Shown here: positions 7,875 to 16,522 of the stretch, piece after piece
Layout: each line of letters opens with the position of its first letter
Numbering within the stretch: the first letter of the stretch is position 1
Origin: Parapedobacter composti
GTDB lineage: Bacteria; Bacteroidota; Bacteroidia; Sphingobacteriales; Sphingobacteriaceae
Length of the DNA stretch: 64,000 nt
Direction: 5' to 3'
Assembly (NCBI RefSeq): GCF_900112315.1
Contig: NZ_FOLL01000003.1
Coordinates: 124,001-188,000 of the forward strand
Notes under the pieces: generated by a model
Databases searched by the model: none
Seen by the model: only the letters and a program-made list of their open reading frames with translations
What the model was told of the DNA's origin: nothing
Made by a program: the position numbers and the translations under genes

Positions 7875-8915
7875 CTATTTCAAGAGTTCTTTGGTTAATA
7901 ATAGTTGTTCGAGTTCTTCAAGGCGGCGTTCGAGTTCGGGCAGGCGGGAGTATACGACCTGTGAGCGCATCTGTGCGCTGTAAGGCGCTGCGGGGGTGCC
8001 CGACCATTTTTTGCCGGTTTCGGCGATGGTACGGTTTACGCCCGACTGGGCCTGAATCTGGCTGCCATTGGCGATGGAAATGTGTCCGACAATGCCTACT
8101 TGCCCGCCGATAACCGCATGTTCGCCGATTTTGGTGCTGCCTGAAATACCGGATTGGGCAGCGATGACCGTATTCTTGCCGATTTCGACGTTGTGGGCTA
8201 CCTGGATGAGGTTGTCCAGCTTCACCCCTTTGCGAATAATGGTTGAGCCCATGGTGGCACGGTCAATAACCGTATTGGCGCCGATTTCGACATCGTCTTC
8301 AATCAGCACGTTGCCGATCTGGCTGATTTTGGTGTAGGTACCGTCTTCCTGGGGCGCAAACCCGAAGCCGTCACTGCCGATAACGGTTCCGGAGTGGATG
8401 ACCGCTCGCTGGCCAATGACACAATCAAAATAAACGGTCACCCCCGAAAACAGGGTGGTATCATCGCCGATTTGGGCATTTTCGCCGATGTATACATGGG
8501 GATAGATTTTGCAGTTATCGCCGATGACGACGTCCTTATCGATGTAAGCAAAGGCGCCGATATAAGCGTTTTTGCCAATTTTAGCGCTCGGATGGATGAA
8601 TACAGGCTCCTCAATGCCGACCCGTTGAAGGCGCATTTGGTTATAAAGCTCCAGCAATGTGGAAAATGCGGTATACGCATTCTTGGCACGGATGATGGTG
8701 GCCTGTACCGGCCGATCTATTTTTAGATCCTCATTGACAATGACAATAGATGCCTTTGTGGTGTAAAGGTATTGTTCGTATTTCGGGTTGGATAAAAAAG
8801 AAAGGCTGCCACTTGAGGCTTCCTCGATTTTAGCAAGCTGGTCGACCATCACATCGGGATCCCCTTCTACGGAACCGTTGACGAGCGTTGCTATTTGATG
8901 TGCGGAAAATTGCAT
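7875..8915 (-). CDS. lpxD: UDP-3-O-acylglucosamine N-acyltransferase LpxD
   Basis: The third lipid A enzyme, 346 residues from the ATG at 8915. An N-terminal uridine-binding domain ([17 protein letters not shown], then [11 protein letters not shown]) precedes a hexapeptide beta helix ([19 protein letters not shown]). The catalytic His is in the region [20 protein letters not shown]. The C-terminal helix ends [15 protein letters not shown]. The minus-7 box ends only three bases before the ATG, so the operon mRNA probably starts at or very near the start codon. It is the first gene of lpxD, lpxC-fabZ, lpxA and an ABC ATPase. Confidence 0.95.
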   Translation of the reverse strand: MQFSAHQIATLVNGSVEGDPDVMVDQLAKIEEASSGSLSFLSNPKYEQYLYTTKASIVIVNEDLKIDRPVQATIIRAKNAYTAFSTLLELYNQMRLQRVGIEEPVFIHPSAKIGKNAYIGAFAYIDKDVVIGDNCKIYPHVYIGENAQIGDDTTLFSGVTVYFDCVIGQRAVIHSGTVIGSDGFGFAPQEDGTYTKISQIGNVLIEDDVEIGANTVIDRATMGSTIIRKGVKLDNLIQVAHNVEIGKNTVIAAQSGISGSTKIGEHAVIGGQVGIVGHISIANGSQIQAQSGVNRTIAETGKKWSGTPAAPYSAQMRSQVVYSRLPELERRLEELEQLLLTKELLK

Positions 8916-8918
8916 CTG

Positions 8919-8950
8919 CAAATGTATAAGTTTATAAAAGTATATTCAAA
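8919..8950 (-). promoter_or_regulatory. Promoter of the lpxD operon
   Basis: Minus-33 TTTG (8947-8950), a 20 bp spacer and minus-7 TACATTTG (8919-8926) form a consensus promoter. The box ends three bases before the lpxD ATG, leaving no room for a ribosome binding site. Confidence 0.85.
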
Positions 8951-8967
8951 TTTTTTGCTCTTGGCTA

Positions 8968-10218
8968 TCAATCGATTGAGGATCCGGCAGAAGCCAGTAG
9001 CTCCTTGGGGAAGGAAATGGCAAATTTCTGCACTTTCCTGGACAATGTTTCCAAGTTGGAAAGGTCTGATGCCTCGGCGATATCCTGTATGCTCCCGTTT
9101 TTCATGAGTATTTTGATGGTACTGGTGTTGGGCTCGTAAGCACTGTTCTCAATCGATTGCGTCCATACATAATAATCCACGTCGGCTGCGCTGATACCGA
9201 AGTATGCGATCGCCCGTTGTTTCAGTTCCTGGAGCAACGTATCGTCCGGCACCGAGTTATGCAGCTCCGTGCGGTATAGCGACCGGGCCATCAGCCGTGA
9301 GCATAACATCGAAAGGATGGGATCATCATGGTGAGCCCATGTCTTTACCGCCGACAGGATGTCTGTATCGTCAAGACGTGAAAAGTGCATCAAATGCGAC
9401 CCGCTTTCTGTGAAATTTTCGCGTGTGATGGTGTTTCGCAAAAAATGTTCCAACGATGGGGAGGCGAAGAGCGATACGCCCGACTCATAGAGGGCTTTTG
9501 CGCGTTGGAGGATTTTGAGCAGCATCTGTTCGGCGCTGAGCACGGTTTTATGGAGGTATACCTGCCAATACATCAGCCGACGAGCAATCAAAAATTTTTC
9601 TACCGAATAAATGCCTTTTTGCTCAACCACAAGTTCATTGTCGACCACGTGGAGCATCTTAATGATGCGATCAAAGCTGATAACGCCTTCGGCAACTCCG
9701 GTGAAGAAGCTGTCGCGGCTGAGGTAATCCATGCGGTCGATATCCAGTTGCCCGGAAACCAGCTGGTGCAGGAACCTGCGGGGGTAGCGATCATTGAAAA
9801 TCGTGATGGCCAGCTCGAGCTTCCCCTCGAATGTCCGGTTTAGCTCATCCATCATAAGCGCGGAAAGCATTTCGTGAGAAACGCCCTCAACAAGGGTATG
9901 CTCCAGTGAATGGGAGAACGGGCCATGACCGATATCGTGCAGCAGGATGGCAGCCAACACGGCCTCTTCCTCTTCCGCCGTGATGGGCACGCCTTTACTG
10001 CGCAACGTTTCTATGGCCAGTACCATAAGGTGCATGGCTCCCAGGGCATGCTGGAAACGGGTGTGCAATGCACCGGGGTAAACCAGGTGGGTCATGCTCA
10101 CCTGCTTGATGTACCGGAGCCGTTGGAAATACGGATGCTGTACCAGGTCGAAAATGAAACCCGATGGGATGGCTATGAATCCGTAAACGGGGTCGTTGAT
10201 GATCTTCTTTTTATTCAA
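8968..10218 (-). CDS. HD-domain phosphohydrolase (dGTPase/SAMHD1-like)
   Basis: A metal-dependent HD hydrolase of 416 residues, of the type often called deoxyguanosinetriphosphate triphosphohydrolase-like. The N-terminus holds the substrate-site region HPYFQRLRYIKQ and then HTRFQHALGAMHL. The HD pair with its metal ligands is in LLHDIGHGPFSHSLEH, and the last ligand is in DIDRMDYLSRDSFFTGV. I choose the TTG at 10218 because it gives the family N-terminus NKKKIINDPVYGF. A second TTG at 10239 is possible and no in-frame ATG fits. Its cytosolic substrate, likely a nucleoside triphosphate, is not proven. Confidence 0.82.
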   Translation of the reverse strand: MNKKKIINDPVYGFIAIPSGFIFDLVQHPYFQRLRYIKQVSMTHLVYPGALHTRFQHALGAMHLMVLAIETLRSKGVPITAEEEEAVLAAILLHDIGHGPFSHSLEHTLVEGVSHEMLSALMMDELNRTFEGKLELAITIFNDRYPRRFLHQLVSGQLDIDRMDYLSRDSFFTGVAEGVISFDRIIKMLHVVDNELVVEQKGIYSVEKFLIARRLMYWQVYLHKTVLSAEQMLLKILQRAKALYESGVSLFASPSLEHFLRNTITRENFTESGSHLMHFSRLDDTDILSAVKTWAHHDDPILSMLCSRLMARSLYRTELHNSVPDDTLLQELKQRAIAYFGISAADVDYYVWTQSIENSAYEPNTSTIKILMKNGSIQDIAEASDLSNLETLSRKVQKFAISFPKELLASAGSSID

Positions 10219-10266
10219 TTTCAGTAGCTGTTCATGCAAAGGGCAACACCCTTGTATGCCACGTTG

Positions 10267-10274
10267 CAAAGATA
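10267..10274 (-). promoter_or_regulatory. Minus-7 promoter box for the HD-domain gene
   Basis: TATCTTTG on the minus strand matches TAnnTTTG exactly. Transcription should start near 10263, giving a leader of about 45 bases to the TTG at 10218. No minus-33 TTG at the usual distance. Confidence 0.5.
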
Positions 10275-10329
10275 CGGCTCTGCCCTGTTAATTTTTGTTA
10301 AAAATGACATCTTCAGCCAAACTTTTCGC

Positions 10330-10337
10330 TATGTTCG
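10330..10337 (+). promoter_or_regulatory. Possible minus-7 box for porX
   Basis: TATGTTCG matches TAnnTTTG with one mismatch and lies 22 bases before the porX ATG. No minus-33 element is evident. Confidence 0.3.
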
Positions 10338-10359
10338 CACTTAATCTGATTAAAGAAGC

Positions 10360-11913
10360 ATGCAAGAAACCAACATATTATGGGCAGATGATGAGATCGA
10401 TTTGCTGAAACCGCACATCATGCTGCTGAATGAAAAAGGGTATGGCGTGAAAACGGTGACCAACGGGAATGATGCCGTGGAGGCTTTCAAAAAGGGTTTT
10501 TATGACCTGGTGTTCCTGGATGAGAACATGCCGGGCCTTACGGGACTTGAAACACTGTTCGAGCTGAAAAACATCAACCCTGCCGTTCCGATGGTGTTGG
10601 TAACCAAAAATGAAGAAGAACACCTCATGGAGGACGCCATCGGCTCAAAGATAGACGATTACCTGATAAAGCCCGTTAACCCCAAGCAGATCCTGCTCAC
10701 GATCAAGAAGCTCACCGAAAATAAGCGGCTGATCAGCGAAAAGACCTCTATGGCTTATCAACAGGATTTCCGTAACCTGGGCATGATCCTGAATGACAAC
10801 CTGGATTATGAGCAGTGGGCGGATGTTTACAAAAAGCTGATATACTGGGAGCTTTCGTTGGAAAAGTTGGAAGATGCGGGCATGCATGAGGTGCTGACGC
10901 TGCAGAAAGCGGAGGCGAACATGCAGTTTTCCAAATTTATGGAAAAGCAGTACCTGACTTGGGTGAAGGAGCCGGACAAAGGGCCTATCATGTCACATCA
11001 GTTATTCCGAAAGAAGGTGTTTCCGGCTTTGCAGGATAACAGGCCCACGTTTTTTTTCCTCATCGATAACCTGCGTTACGACCAATGGAAGGTTATCAAT
11101 GATGTAATTACCAACTACTTCCGGCTGGAAGAGGAAGACAGCTATTACAGCATCCTGCCCACGGCGACGCAATATGCCCGTAATGCGATATTCAGTGGGC
11201 TAATGCCCTTGGAGATGGAACGGCGCTACCCGGATCTCTGGCAGAACGATGAAGATGAGGGAGGCAAGAACCTGCATGAAGACGCATTTTTAGCTGACCA
11301 AATTAAGCGTCTTTACCGAAAGGAATGCAAACATACCTATACCAAGGTACTGACGCTTGAACAGGGACGCGATGTGGCTGACAACCTGAGCAACCTGATG
11401 GGCAATGATTTGAATGTGCTGGTGTACAACTTCGTGGATATGCTTTCCCATGCGCGCACCGATATGGCCATGATTCGCGAGCTGGCTAATGATGAAGCGG
11501 CTTACCGCTCCCTCACCCTTTCATGGTTTGAGCATTCGCCGTTGCTGGATGCGCTGAAATGGTTATCGCAGAAGCAAGTGCGCGTGGTGATTACCACCGA
11601 TCACGGCACCATCCGCGTGAAGCATGCCAGCAAGGTCATTGGCGATCGGAATACCAATACCAACCTGCGTTATAAGCAGGGTAAAAATTTGAACTTCATC
11701 GCTAAAGACGTGCTGCACATCAAGAATCCGCATGACGCCATGCTGCCGAAGCTGCATGTGAGTTCCAGCTTCATCTTCGCAAAAGAAGATACTTATTTTG
11801 TTTACCCGAACAATTACAACCACTTCGTTAACTATTTCAATGAAACATTCCAGCATGGCGGCATATCGCTGGAGGAAGTGATAATCCCCTACGCAACCTA
11901 TACCACCAAATAA
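10360..11913 (+). CDS. porX: PorX-type response regulator with PglZ/alkaline phosphatase domain
   Basis: A protein of 517 residues, the usual PorX length. Residues 1-120 are a receiver domain with acidic pocket D10-D11, phosphoacceptor D54 in FLDENMPG and the conserved Lys in LIKP. Residues 200-510 are a PglZ-type alkaline phosphatase-superfamily domain, with DNLRYDQW, PTATQYARNAIFSG and the metal-binding TTDHG visible. In Porphyromonas and Flavobacterium PorX works with the PorY kinase to control the type IX secretion system and was reported to act with an ECF sigma factor, SigP. No kinase gene is adjacent, but an ECF sigma gene lies 500 bp downstream. Confidence 0.92.
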   Translation: MQETNILWADDEIDLLKPHIMLLNEKGYGVKTVTNGNDAVEAFKKGFYDLVFLDENMPGLTGLETLFELKNINPAVPMVLVTKNEEEHLMEDAIGSKIDDYLIKPVNPKQILLTIKKLTENKRLISEKTSMAYQQDFRNLGMILNDNLDYEQWADVYKKLIYWELSLEKLEDAGMHEVLTLQKAEANMQFSKFMEKQYLTWVKEPDKGPIMSHQLFRKKVFPALQDNRPTFFFLIDNLRYDQWKVINDVITNYFRLEEEDSYYSILPTATQYARNAIFSGLMPLEMERRYPDLWQNDEDEGGKNLHEDAFLADQIKRLYRKECKHTYTKVLTLEQGRDVADNLSNLMGNDLNVLVYNFVDMLSHARTDMAMIRELANDEAAYRSLTLSWFEHSPLLDALKWLSQKQVRVVITTDHGTIRVKHASKVIGDRNTNTNLRYKQGKNLNFIAKDVLHIKNPHDAMLPKLHVSSSFIFAKEDTYFVYPNNYNHFVNYFNETFQHGGISLEEVIIPYATYTTK

Positions 11914-11922
11914 GGAAAAACG

Positions 11923-11930
11923 TATTTTTG
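11923..11930 (+). promoter_or_regulatory. Minus-7 promoter box for tsaE
   Basis: TATTTTTG fits TAnnTTTG exactly and ends five bases before the tsaE ATG, in the 22 bp gap after porX. It would give tsaE its own near-leaderless transcript besides any read-through from porX. Confidence 0.5.
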
Positions 11931-11935
11931 CCGCT

Positions 11936-12352
11936 ATGGACATAGCGATAGCAGACATAGCGGCATTGCCGTCGGCTGCGGCGCAGGTGCTGGCTGCAGC
12001 CGGCGAACGCCGCGTTTTCCTGTTCTATGGAGAGATGGGCGCCGGAAAGACCACCTTCATCAAGGCGATTTGCAAGGAGTTGGGGGTGACGGACGCCGTT
12101 TCAAGTCCCACCTTTGCTATCGTGAACGAGTATGTTTCGCCACATGGGCCGGTGTACCATTTCGATTTCTACCGTATCAAGTCTGAACAGGAGGCCATGG
12201 ATATGGGCTATGAGGAGTATTTTTACTCCGGCCGGTATTGCTTGGTAGAGTGGCCCGAGAAAATCGCCGGCCTCCTTCCTTCCGGTGCCGTAGCGCTCCA
12301 CCTTACGGTTTCGGCCGACGGGGGGCGGAACGTCAAGCTGGATATCCGGTAA
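11936..12352 (+). CDS. tsaE: tRNA threonylcarbamoyladenosine biosynthesis ATPase TsaE
   Basis: A P-loop ATPase of 138 residues that works with TsaB and TsaD to place the t6A modification at position 37 of ANN-decoding tRNAs. The Walker A motif GEMGAGKTTF is followed by SSPTFAIVNEY and YHFDFYRI, and then by VEWPEKI, all standard for TsaE. The two partner genes are not in the window. Confidence 0.95.
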   Translation: MDIAIADIAALPSAAAQVLAAAGERRVFLFYGEMGAGKTTFIKAICKELGVTDAVSSPTFAIVNEYVSPHGPVYHFDFYRIKSEQEAMDMGYEEYFYSGRYCLVEWPEKIAGLLPSGAVALHLTVSADGGRNVKLDIR

Positions 12353-12372
12353 AAAAAAATTTCCATACTCAT

Positions 12373-12400
12373 GCAACCTTTCGGCGATGAGAATCATCAT
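12373..12400 (+). promoter_or_regulatory. Possible ECF-type promoter of the sigma operon
   Basis: GCAACCTT at 12373-12380 has the AAC core common in ECF minus-35 elements, and CATCAT lies about 15 bp downstream. The gap before the sigma gene has no TAnnTTTG box, which fits transcription by an alternative, perhaps self-activating, sigma factor. This is a pattern reading only. Confidence 0.3.
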
Positions 12401-12420
12401 AGCCATAAATACACGCAAAA

Positions 12421-12978
12421 TTGGAGCGAACGGTTACCATTGATAAACTGTATGAGGGCTGCAGGGCGGGCAGCCGCCAAGCGCAGGAGGAGCTATACCG
12501 TGCCCTGGCCCCCAAGATGATGGGCGTGTGCATGCGCTATGCCAAAAGTACGTTTGAAGCGGAAGACATGCTGCAAGCCGGATTTATCAAAGTGTTCACC
12601 CACGTGGGGAGCTACCGGGGCGAGGGCTCGTTTGAAGGCTGGATACACCGGATTATGGTTAATACGGCGATAGAAGCTTATCGGCGGAATGTGCGTGGCG
12701 GGCCGCACATTGCCATCGACGAAGTGTATGATGATGTCCAGCATACGTTTTCTATGGACAGGCTGGAATGCGAGGATTTGATTCAGGTTATACGGGAATT
12801 ACCCGATGGCTACCGCATGGTGTTTAACATGTATGCCCTGGAAGGGTATTCGCACAAAGAGATTGCCGAGGCCCTGAACATCAGCGAAGGGGCATCCAAG
12901 TCGCAATTGTCGCGGGCGCGGGCTTGGCTTAAGGAAAAGATAAAACAACTGGAAGGAGGAGCGTATGAAACGAGATAA
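12421..12978 (+). CDS. ECF RNA polymerase sigma factor
   Basis: A sigma-70 family factor of 185 residues with only regions 2 and 4. Region 2 reads YAKSTFEAEDMLQAGFIKVF and continues to FEGWIHRIMVNTAIEAYRR. Region 4 is a helix-turn-helix, YSHKEIAEALNISEGASKSQ. The start must be the TTG at 12421, because an in-frame stop lies at 12406-12408 with no other start codon between. It overlaps the next gene, a probable anti-sigma factor, by 14 bp. The position just after porX and tsaE raises the possibility of a SigP-like role with PorX, but similar sigma factors are numerous in this phylum. Confidence 0.9.
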   Translation: MERTVTIDKLYEGCRAGSRQAQEELYRALAPKMMGVCMRYAKSTFEAEDMLQAGFIKVFTHVGSYRGEGSFEGWIHRIMVNTAIEAYRRNVRGGPHIAIDEVYDDVQHTFSMDRLECEDLIQVIRELPDGYRMVFNMYALEGYSHKEIAEALNISEGASKSQLSRARAWLKEKIKQLEGGAYETR

Positions 12979-13771
12979 AGAAGACAAGTTTGACCGCCAG
13001 CTGCGGGAGAAATTTGACGGCTTCACGCCAGAAGTTCCGCCGGGGCTCTGGGGTAAGATCGCGGAGCAGTTGGGGGAGGAAAAACAACAGCCGTTAAGGG
13101 GAAAGAAGCGCCGGATATCCACGTGGTGGATGGCGGTGGCAGCCACACTGGTGGTGGTCTGCGGATTGACCTATTGGTTCAACCGCCCGGTGGAGGTTAC
13201 CTACCTGCACGGCGGGGCCGCGTTGCCGGAGATGGAGGGCCCGAAACCCGCGCCGGTGAGCGAGCCGGAGAAGGAAATTTCCCCCGCACCCGAACCCTTG
13301 GACGCGGAGCGGGTAAAGCGGCTGTTTGCCAAACGCACGGATAAGGCAGGCAATAGGCTTGCGAAAATAACTGCTGCCAACACTGACGAAGGAACAGCCG
13401 CGCGGGGAGTGGCGGTAACGGCATCCGCGGGGTCTGGCAGCGCCAAGGAAGAGGAGATCCTGCCCGTGGAACAGCCAGCCGGGAGATCGGCCCGCCTGGA
13501 GGAGGCCGCGGTGGCGTTGGAAGAACCTGTATTGGCAGGTGTTCCCGATATACAGCCGCCCGTGGTGCTGGACGACGTGGAGGATACGATGCTGGCGGTG
13601 GCGCCCAGCGAAAAGCCGTCGTTTGGTGTGAGCAGTATACTCAACTACGTGGTGGGGGCGGTAGACCAGCGCGAGGAAAAACTGGTTACCTTCTCCAATG
13701 ACGAAGAGGGTTCACTGAAGCTGGATTTCAACTTTAGCTTGGCGAGAAACAAAAAGAAAAAAATAAAATAA
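12965..13771 (+). CDS. Probable anti-sigma factor, single-pass membrane protein
   Basis: A protein of 268 residues. The first 45 are charged and could bind a sigma factor (DRQLREKFDGFTPEVPPGLW is a common start in such proteins). One transmembrane segment lies at about 51-72. The remainder is a low-complexity periplasmic region rich in Ala, Glu and Pro, ending in a basic tail KKKKIK. The anti-sigma call rests on the 14 bp overlap with the ECF gene and the topology. No conserved zinc motif is seen. Confidence 0.65.
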   Translation: MKRDKEDKFDRQLREKFDGFTPEVPPGLWGKIAEQLGEEKQQPLRGKKRRISTWWMAVAATLVVVCGLTYWFNRPVEVTYLHGGAALPEMEGPKPAPVSEPEKEISPAPEPLDAERVKRLFAKRTDKAGNRLAKITAANTDEGTAARGVAVTASAGSGSAKEEEILPVEQPAGRSARLEEAAVALEEPVLAGVPDIQPPVVLDDVEDTMLAVAPSEKPSFGVSSILNYVVGAVDQREEKLVTFSNDEEGSLKLDFNFSLARNKKKKIK

Positions 13772-13792
13772 CGACTAAATAAACAAGCAGAA

Positions 13793-14665
13793 ATGAAACA
13801 GATAAGCCTTACCTTATTATGCTGTGCCGCCACGTTGGCAGCAGCGGCACAGGAAGTCCGCACGATTACCGCAGACACGGTGATTATGGAGGATGTAAAA
13901 ACAGGAGAAAAGCGGAAAGTACGTATCATCATCCCCGGCAAGGATGAAGGCGTTATCACCATTGAGACGGATAAAACTTACCGGATTGACAGTACGGAAG
14001 CCAAAACGGAGAAGCGCGAGGAGGCCGCTGAACGGAAAGGAGGGCGCCCCATTTATGGTATCACGTTTTCACGGATAGATCTTGGCTTGGCTAAACTGAT
14101 GGACAACGGCAGCTTTACGTTATCGGACAATAACCGGGATTTTAGGTACCGCCCCGGGAAGACGGTAAATTTTGGGTTTGACGTACTGCAGGCAGGCTAC
14201 CGTTTCAACAACCATTTCCGTGTTTTCCTTTCGGGCGGCTTTGACTGGACGTATATCCGTTTGCGGGAAGACATCGACTTTCTGGAAAACACCACGCCGC
14301 TAACGTGGGAGCGCTCTGGCGTGGATTACGACAAAAACCGGCTCACATCTACCTATCTGCGCCTGCCGCTGACGTTTGAATGGCGCAGCAAGCGTTATAG
14401 CGGTTTGGGCCGCGTTCGGTTTGCCGCGGGGCCGGAAGGAGGCTTTCTGCTGAAGGGCACCCAGCGGTTCAAAAGCGACGAGCTGGGTAAGCAGAAGTTT
14501 AAAGATGACTATAACTTCACGCAGTTCCGCTATGGGGCCTTTGCACGGTTCGGTGTGGGGGGATTGGGCATCTACGCCAAATATTATTTCAACGATATCT
14601 TTGAAAACAGTCCTGCTCAGGCAGGGCTGCAGAACTTTACCTTCGGGCTCATGCTGGGCTTTTAA
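13793..14665 (+). CDS. Outer-membrane beta-barrel protein of unknown function
   Basis: A protein of 290 residues with a signal peptide (first 20 residues, cut after LAAAAQ). From residue 85 on the pattern is alternating amphipathic strands rich in Tyr, Phe and Arg (YGITFSRIDLGLAKL, then the barrel end GLQNFTFGLMLGF with a terminal Phe). It resembles PorT-like or outer-membrane protein beta-barrel families. It is the last gene of the sigma operon, 21 bp after the anti-sigma gene, and may be what that system senses or controls. Confidence 0.7.
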   Translation: MKQISLTLLCCAATLAAAAQEVRTITADTVIMEDVKTGEKRKVRIIIPGKDEGVITIETDKTYRIDSTEAKTEKREEAAERKGGRPIYGITFSRIDLGLAKLMDNGSFTLSDNNRDFRYRPGKTVNFGFDVLQAGYRFNNHFRVFLSGGFDWTYIRLREDIDFLENTTPLTWERSGVDYDKNRLTSTYLRLPLTFEWRSKRYSGLGRVRFAAGPEGGFLLKGTQRFKSDELGKQKFKDDYNFTQFRYGAFARFGVGGLGIYAKYYFNDIFENSPAQAGLQNFTFGLMLGF

Positions 14666-14688
14666 TCGCCATACCGATATATTTTTTG

Positions 14689-14696
14689 TAATTTCG
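14689..14696 (+). promoter_or_regulatory. Possible minus-7 box for the TOBE-type ABC gene
   Basis: TAATTTCG matches TAnnTTTG with one mismatch. Start of transcription would be near 14700, at the foot of the terminator hairpin, so that hairpin would form the whole leader of the ABC mRNA. Confidence 0.3.
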
Positions 14697-14698
14697 CA

Positions 14699-14727
14699 CC
14701 GTCCCGATACTTCCGGGACGGTTTTTT
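14699..14727 (+). terminator. Rho-independent terminator of the sigma operon
   Basis: A perfect 8 bp stem (CCGTCCCG / CGGGACGG, loop ATACTTC) is followed by six T. It lies 33 bases after the beta-barrel stop. The ATG of the next gene comes right after the T-tract. Confidence 0.9.
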
Positions 14728-15783
14728 ATGGCATTAACCCATACCCATCCGCCGTCATGCTCGGTGCCCCACGACGTGCATCGGGAAGGCCTGCCCTTAA
14801 TCCATGGGGAGGGCCTGAGCCGTGCGTTTGGTGAGGGGAAAGAACCGGTTGCGGCGGTCAGCGACCTCACCTTTGGCATCAATGAGGGGAAAATTACGGC
14901 CATTATCGGTGAAAGCGGCAGCGGGAAAAGCACGTTGCTGCGCCTTATCTATGGCCTGCTGGAACCCGACAGCGGAGCCGTACGTTACCGGGGGTGGCGG
15001 GTGCCGACCCCCCGGGAGAAACTGATTCCCGGCCATGATGCCATGCGCATGGTATCACAAGGGTTTGACGACCTGAATACCTATGCCAATGTATGGGACA
15101 ATGTAGCGTCACAGCTGCCCAATACGGATTTGGACTCCAAATACGGCAAAACGACGGAAACCTTACAGCGTTTGCGGATTGACCACTTGGCGAAGCAGCG
15201 TATTGCCGATTTGAGTGGCGGGGAAAAGCAGCGGGTGGCGATATCGCGGGCGCTGGTGAACGAGCCGGAGGTATTGCTGCTGGACGAGCCGTTCAATCAG
15301 GTAGACGCTTCGTTTAGGGAGGCGTTGCAGGAAGACATCCGCGGCATCGTGGAAAAAACCGGACTGACGGTAGTGCTGGTTTCGCATGATCCGGCAGAGG
15401 TACTTTCCATGGCCGATGAATTGATTGTGTTGAAACAGGGACGCCTGGTGGCCTCGGCAAAACCCACCCTGCTTTACCGGTTTCCTCCTAATGCCTATAC
15501 CGCCCGACTCTTAGCCAAGAGTAATATCTTCAGTGCCGCTGATGCGGGTACGTTGGGCATCAACAGCCGTGTCGCTTTGGCCGTGCATCCCGAGTGGCTG
15601 GAGCTCAATGCCCGTCCGGAGGCCGGGTTTATGGTGCAGGACGTGCGGTTTAAAGGTTTTTACGAAGAATTGCTGGTTAGCAACGGCACGTTGCGGGTGA
15701 TTGCCATCAACCCGCAACCCGGCGCATTTCCCATGGGTACGCGCGTGGATGTGAAGGTCAGGCAGTATCATCCGTTGCGCTAA
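14728..15783 (+). CDS. ABC transporter ATP-binding protein with TOBE domain
   Basis: A protein of 351 residues. The ATPase domain has Walker A GESGSGKST, signature LSGGEKQR and Walker B LLLDEPFNQVD, then the His switch in VSHDP. Residues from about 275 on form a TOBE-like domain (RVALAVHPEWLEL through RVDVKVRQYHPL), as in importers of the FbpC/PotA/CysA class. No permease or binding protein is adjacent. The ATG at 14728 follows a terminator T-tract immediately. The first 25 residues are not conserved in such ATPases, so a later start is possible, though no internal Met fits well. Confidence 0.82.
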   Translation: MALTHTHPPSCSVPHDVHREGLPLIHGEGLSRAFGEGKEPVAAVSDLTFGINEGKITAIIGESGSGKSTLLRLIYGLLEPDSGAVRYRGWRVPTPREKLIPGHDAMRMVSQGFDDLNTYANVWDNVASQLPNTDLDSKYGKTTETLQRLRIDHLAKQRIADLSGGEKQRVAISRALVNEPEVLLLDEPFNQVDASFREALQEDIRGIVEKTGLTVVLVSHDPAEVLSMADELIVLKQGRLVASAKPTLLYRFPPNAYTARLLAKSNIFSAADAGTLGINSRVALAVHPEWLELNARPEAGFMVQDVRFKGFYEELLVSNGTLRVIAINPQPGAFPMGTRVDVKVRQYHPLR

Positions 15784-15820
15784 CATCAAGGCTATAAGCG
15801 GATTGTAAGATGCCGGACAG

Positions 15821-16504
15821 CTACCGAGCCACCCGGTGTTTAAGCGTATCGGCATAAGAGGCCCCGATGGGCAGAAAACTTCCGTTGACGGTCAGTTGAT
15901 GCCGCTCCATCTTCTCGATTTTGGCGATGGATACAATAAATGAGCGATGAATGCGCGCGAAACGCTCGGCGGGCAGGAGCGTTTCGCATTCGGTAATCGT
16001 CATCCGGCTGAGGATATGGCGATGACCCAAAACAAAGTTTACGTAGTTGCCCGTGGCTTCAAGGTAATCGATATCGTCGAAAACCACTTTTACCTGTTCA
16101 TATCCCGTTTTGATGAATACGTATTGGGGTTTCGTTTCGCTGCTGCGTAACTGGAGCCATTCTTGCGCTTTATTGCAAGCCTTGAGGAAGCGGGCTAACG
16201 AAAACGGTTTAAGTAGGTAATCCACGGCATCAAGCTCAAAACCGGCTACGGCGTGTTCGGAATAGGCGGTGGTAAAAATAACCAGCGGCTTTTTGCTGAG
16301 ACTCCGGAAAAATTCGATGCCCGAAATGTCGGGCATCTTGATATCAAGGAATAATAAATCCACCGGATGCTGCCGCAAGTAGTCCATCGCTTCAAATGCA
16401 TTAGTGAAGGTAGCCTTTAATTCCAAAAAAGGCACTTTGGCCGCGTGGTTTGCTACTACATCAAGCGCTATGGGTTCGTCGTCTATGGCTATGGCGGTAA
16501 TCAT
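15821..16504 (-). CDS. LytTR-family response regulator
   Basis: A protein of 227 residues. A receiver domain (acidic pocket D8-D9, phosphoacceptor D54 in FLDIKMPDISG, Lys in LLKPFSLARF) is followed by a LytTR DNA-binding domain (VFDDIDYLEATGNYVNF, then RIHRSFIVSIAKIEKM). It is the last gene of a minus-strand operon whose first gene is the LytS-like kinase. Two thioredoxin-like genes separate it from its likely partner. Confidence 0.93.
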   Translation of the reverse strand: MITAIAIDDEPIALDVVANHAAKVPFLELKATFTNAFEAMDYLRQHPVDLLFLDIKMPDISGIEFFRSLSKKPLVIFTTAYSEHAVAGFELDAVDYLLKPFSLARFLKACNKAQEWLQLRSSETKPQYVFIKTGYEQVKVVFDDIDYLEATGNYVNFVLGHRHILSRMTITECETLLPAERFARIHRSFIVSIAKIEKMERHQLTVNGSFLPIGASYADTLKHRVAR

Positions 16505-16522
16505 CTCCCTAAGGTACCAAGT

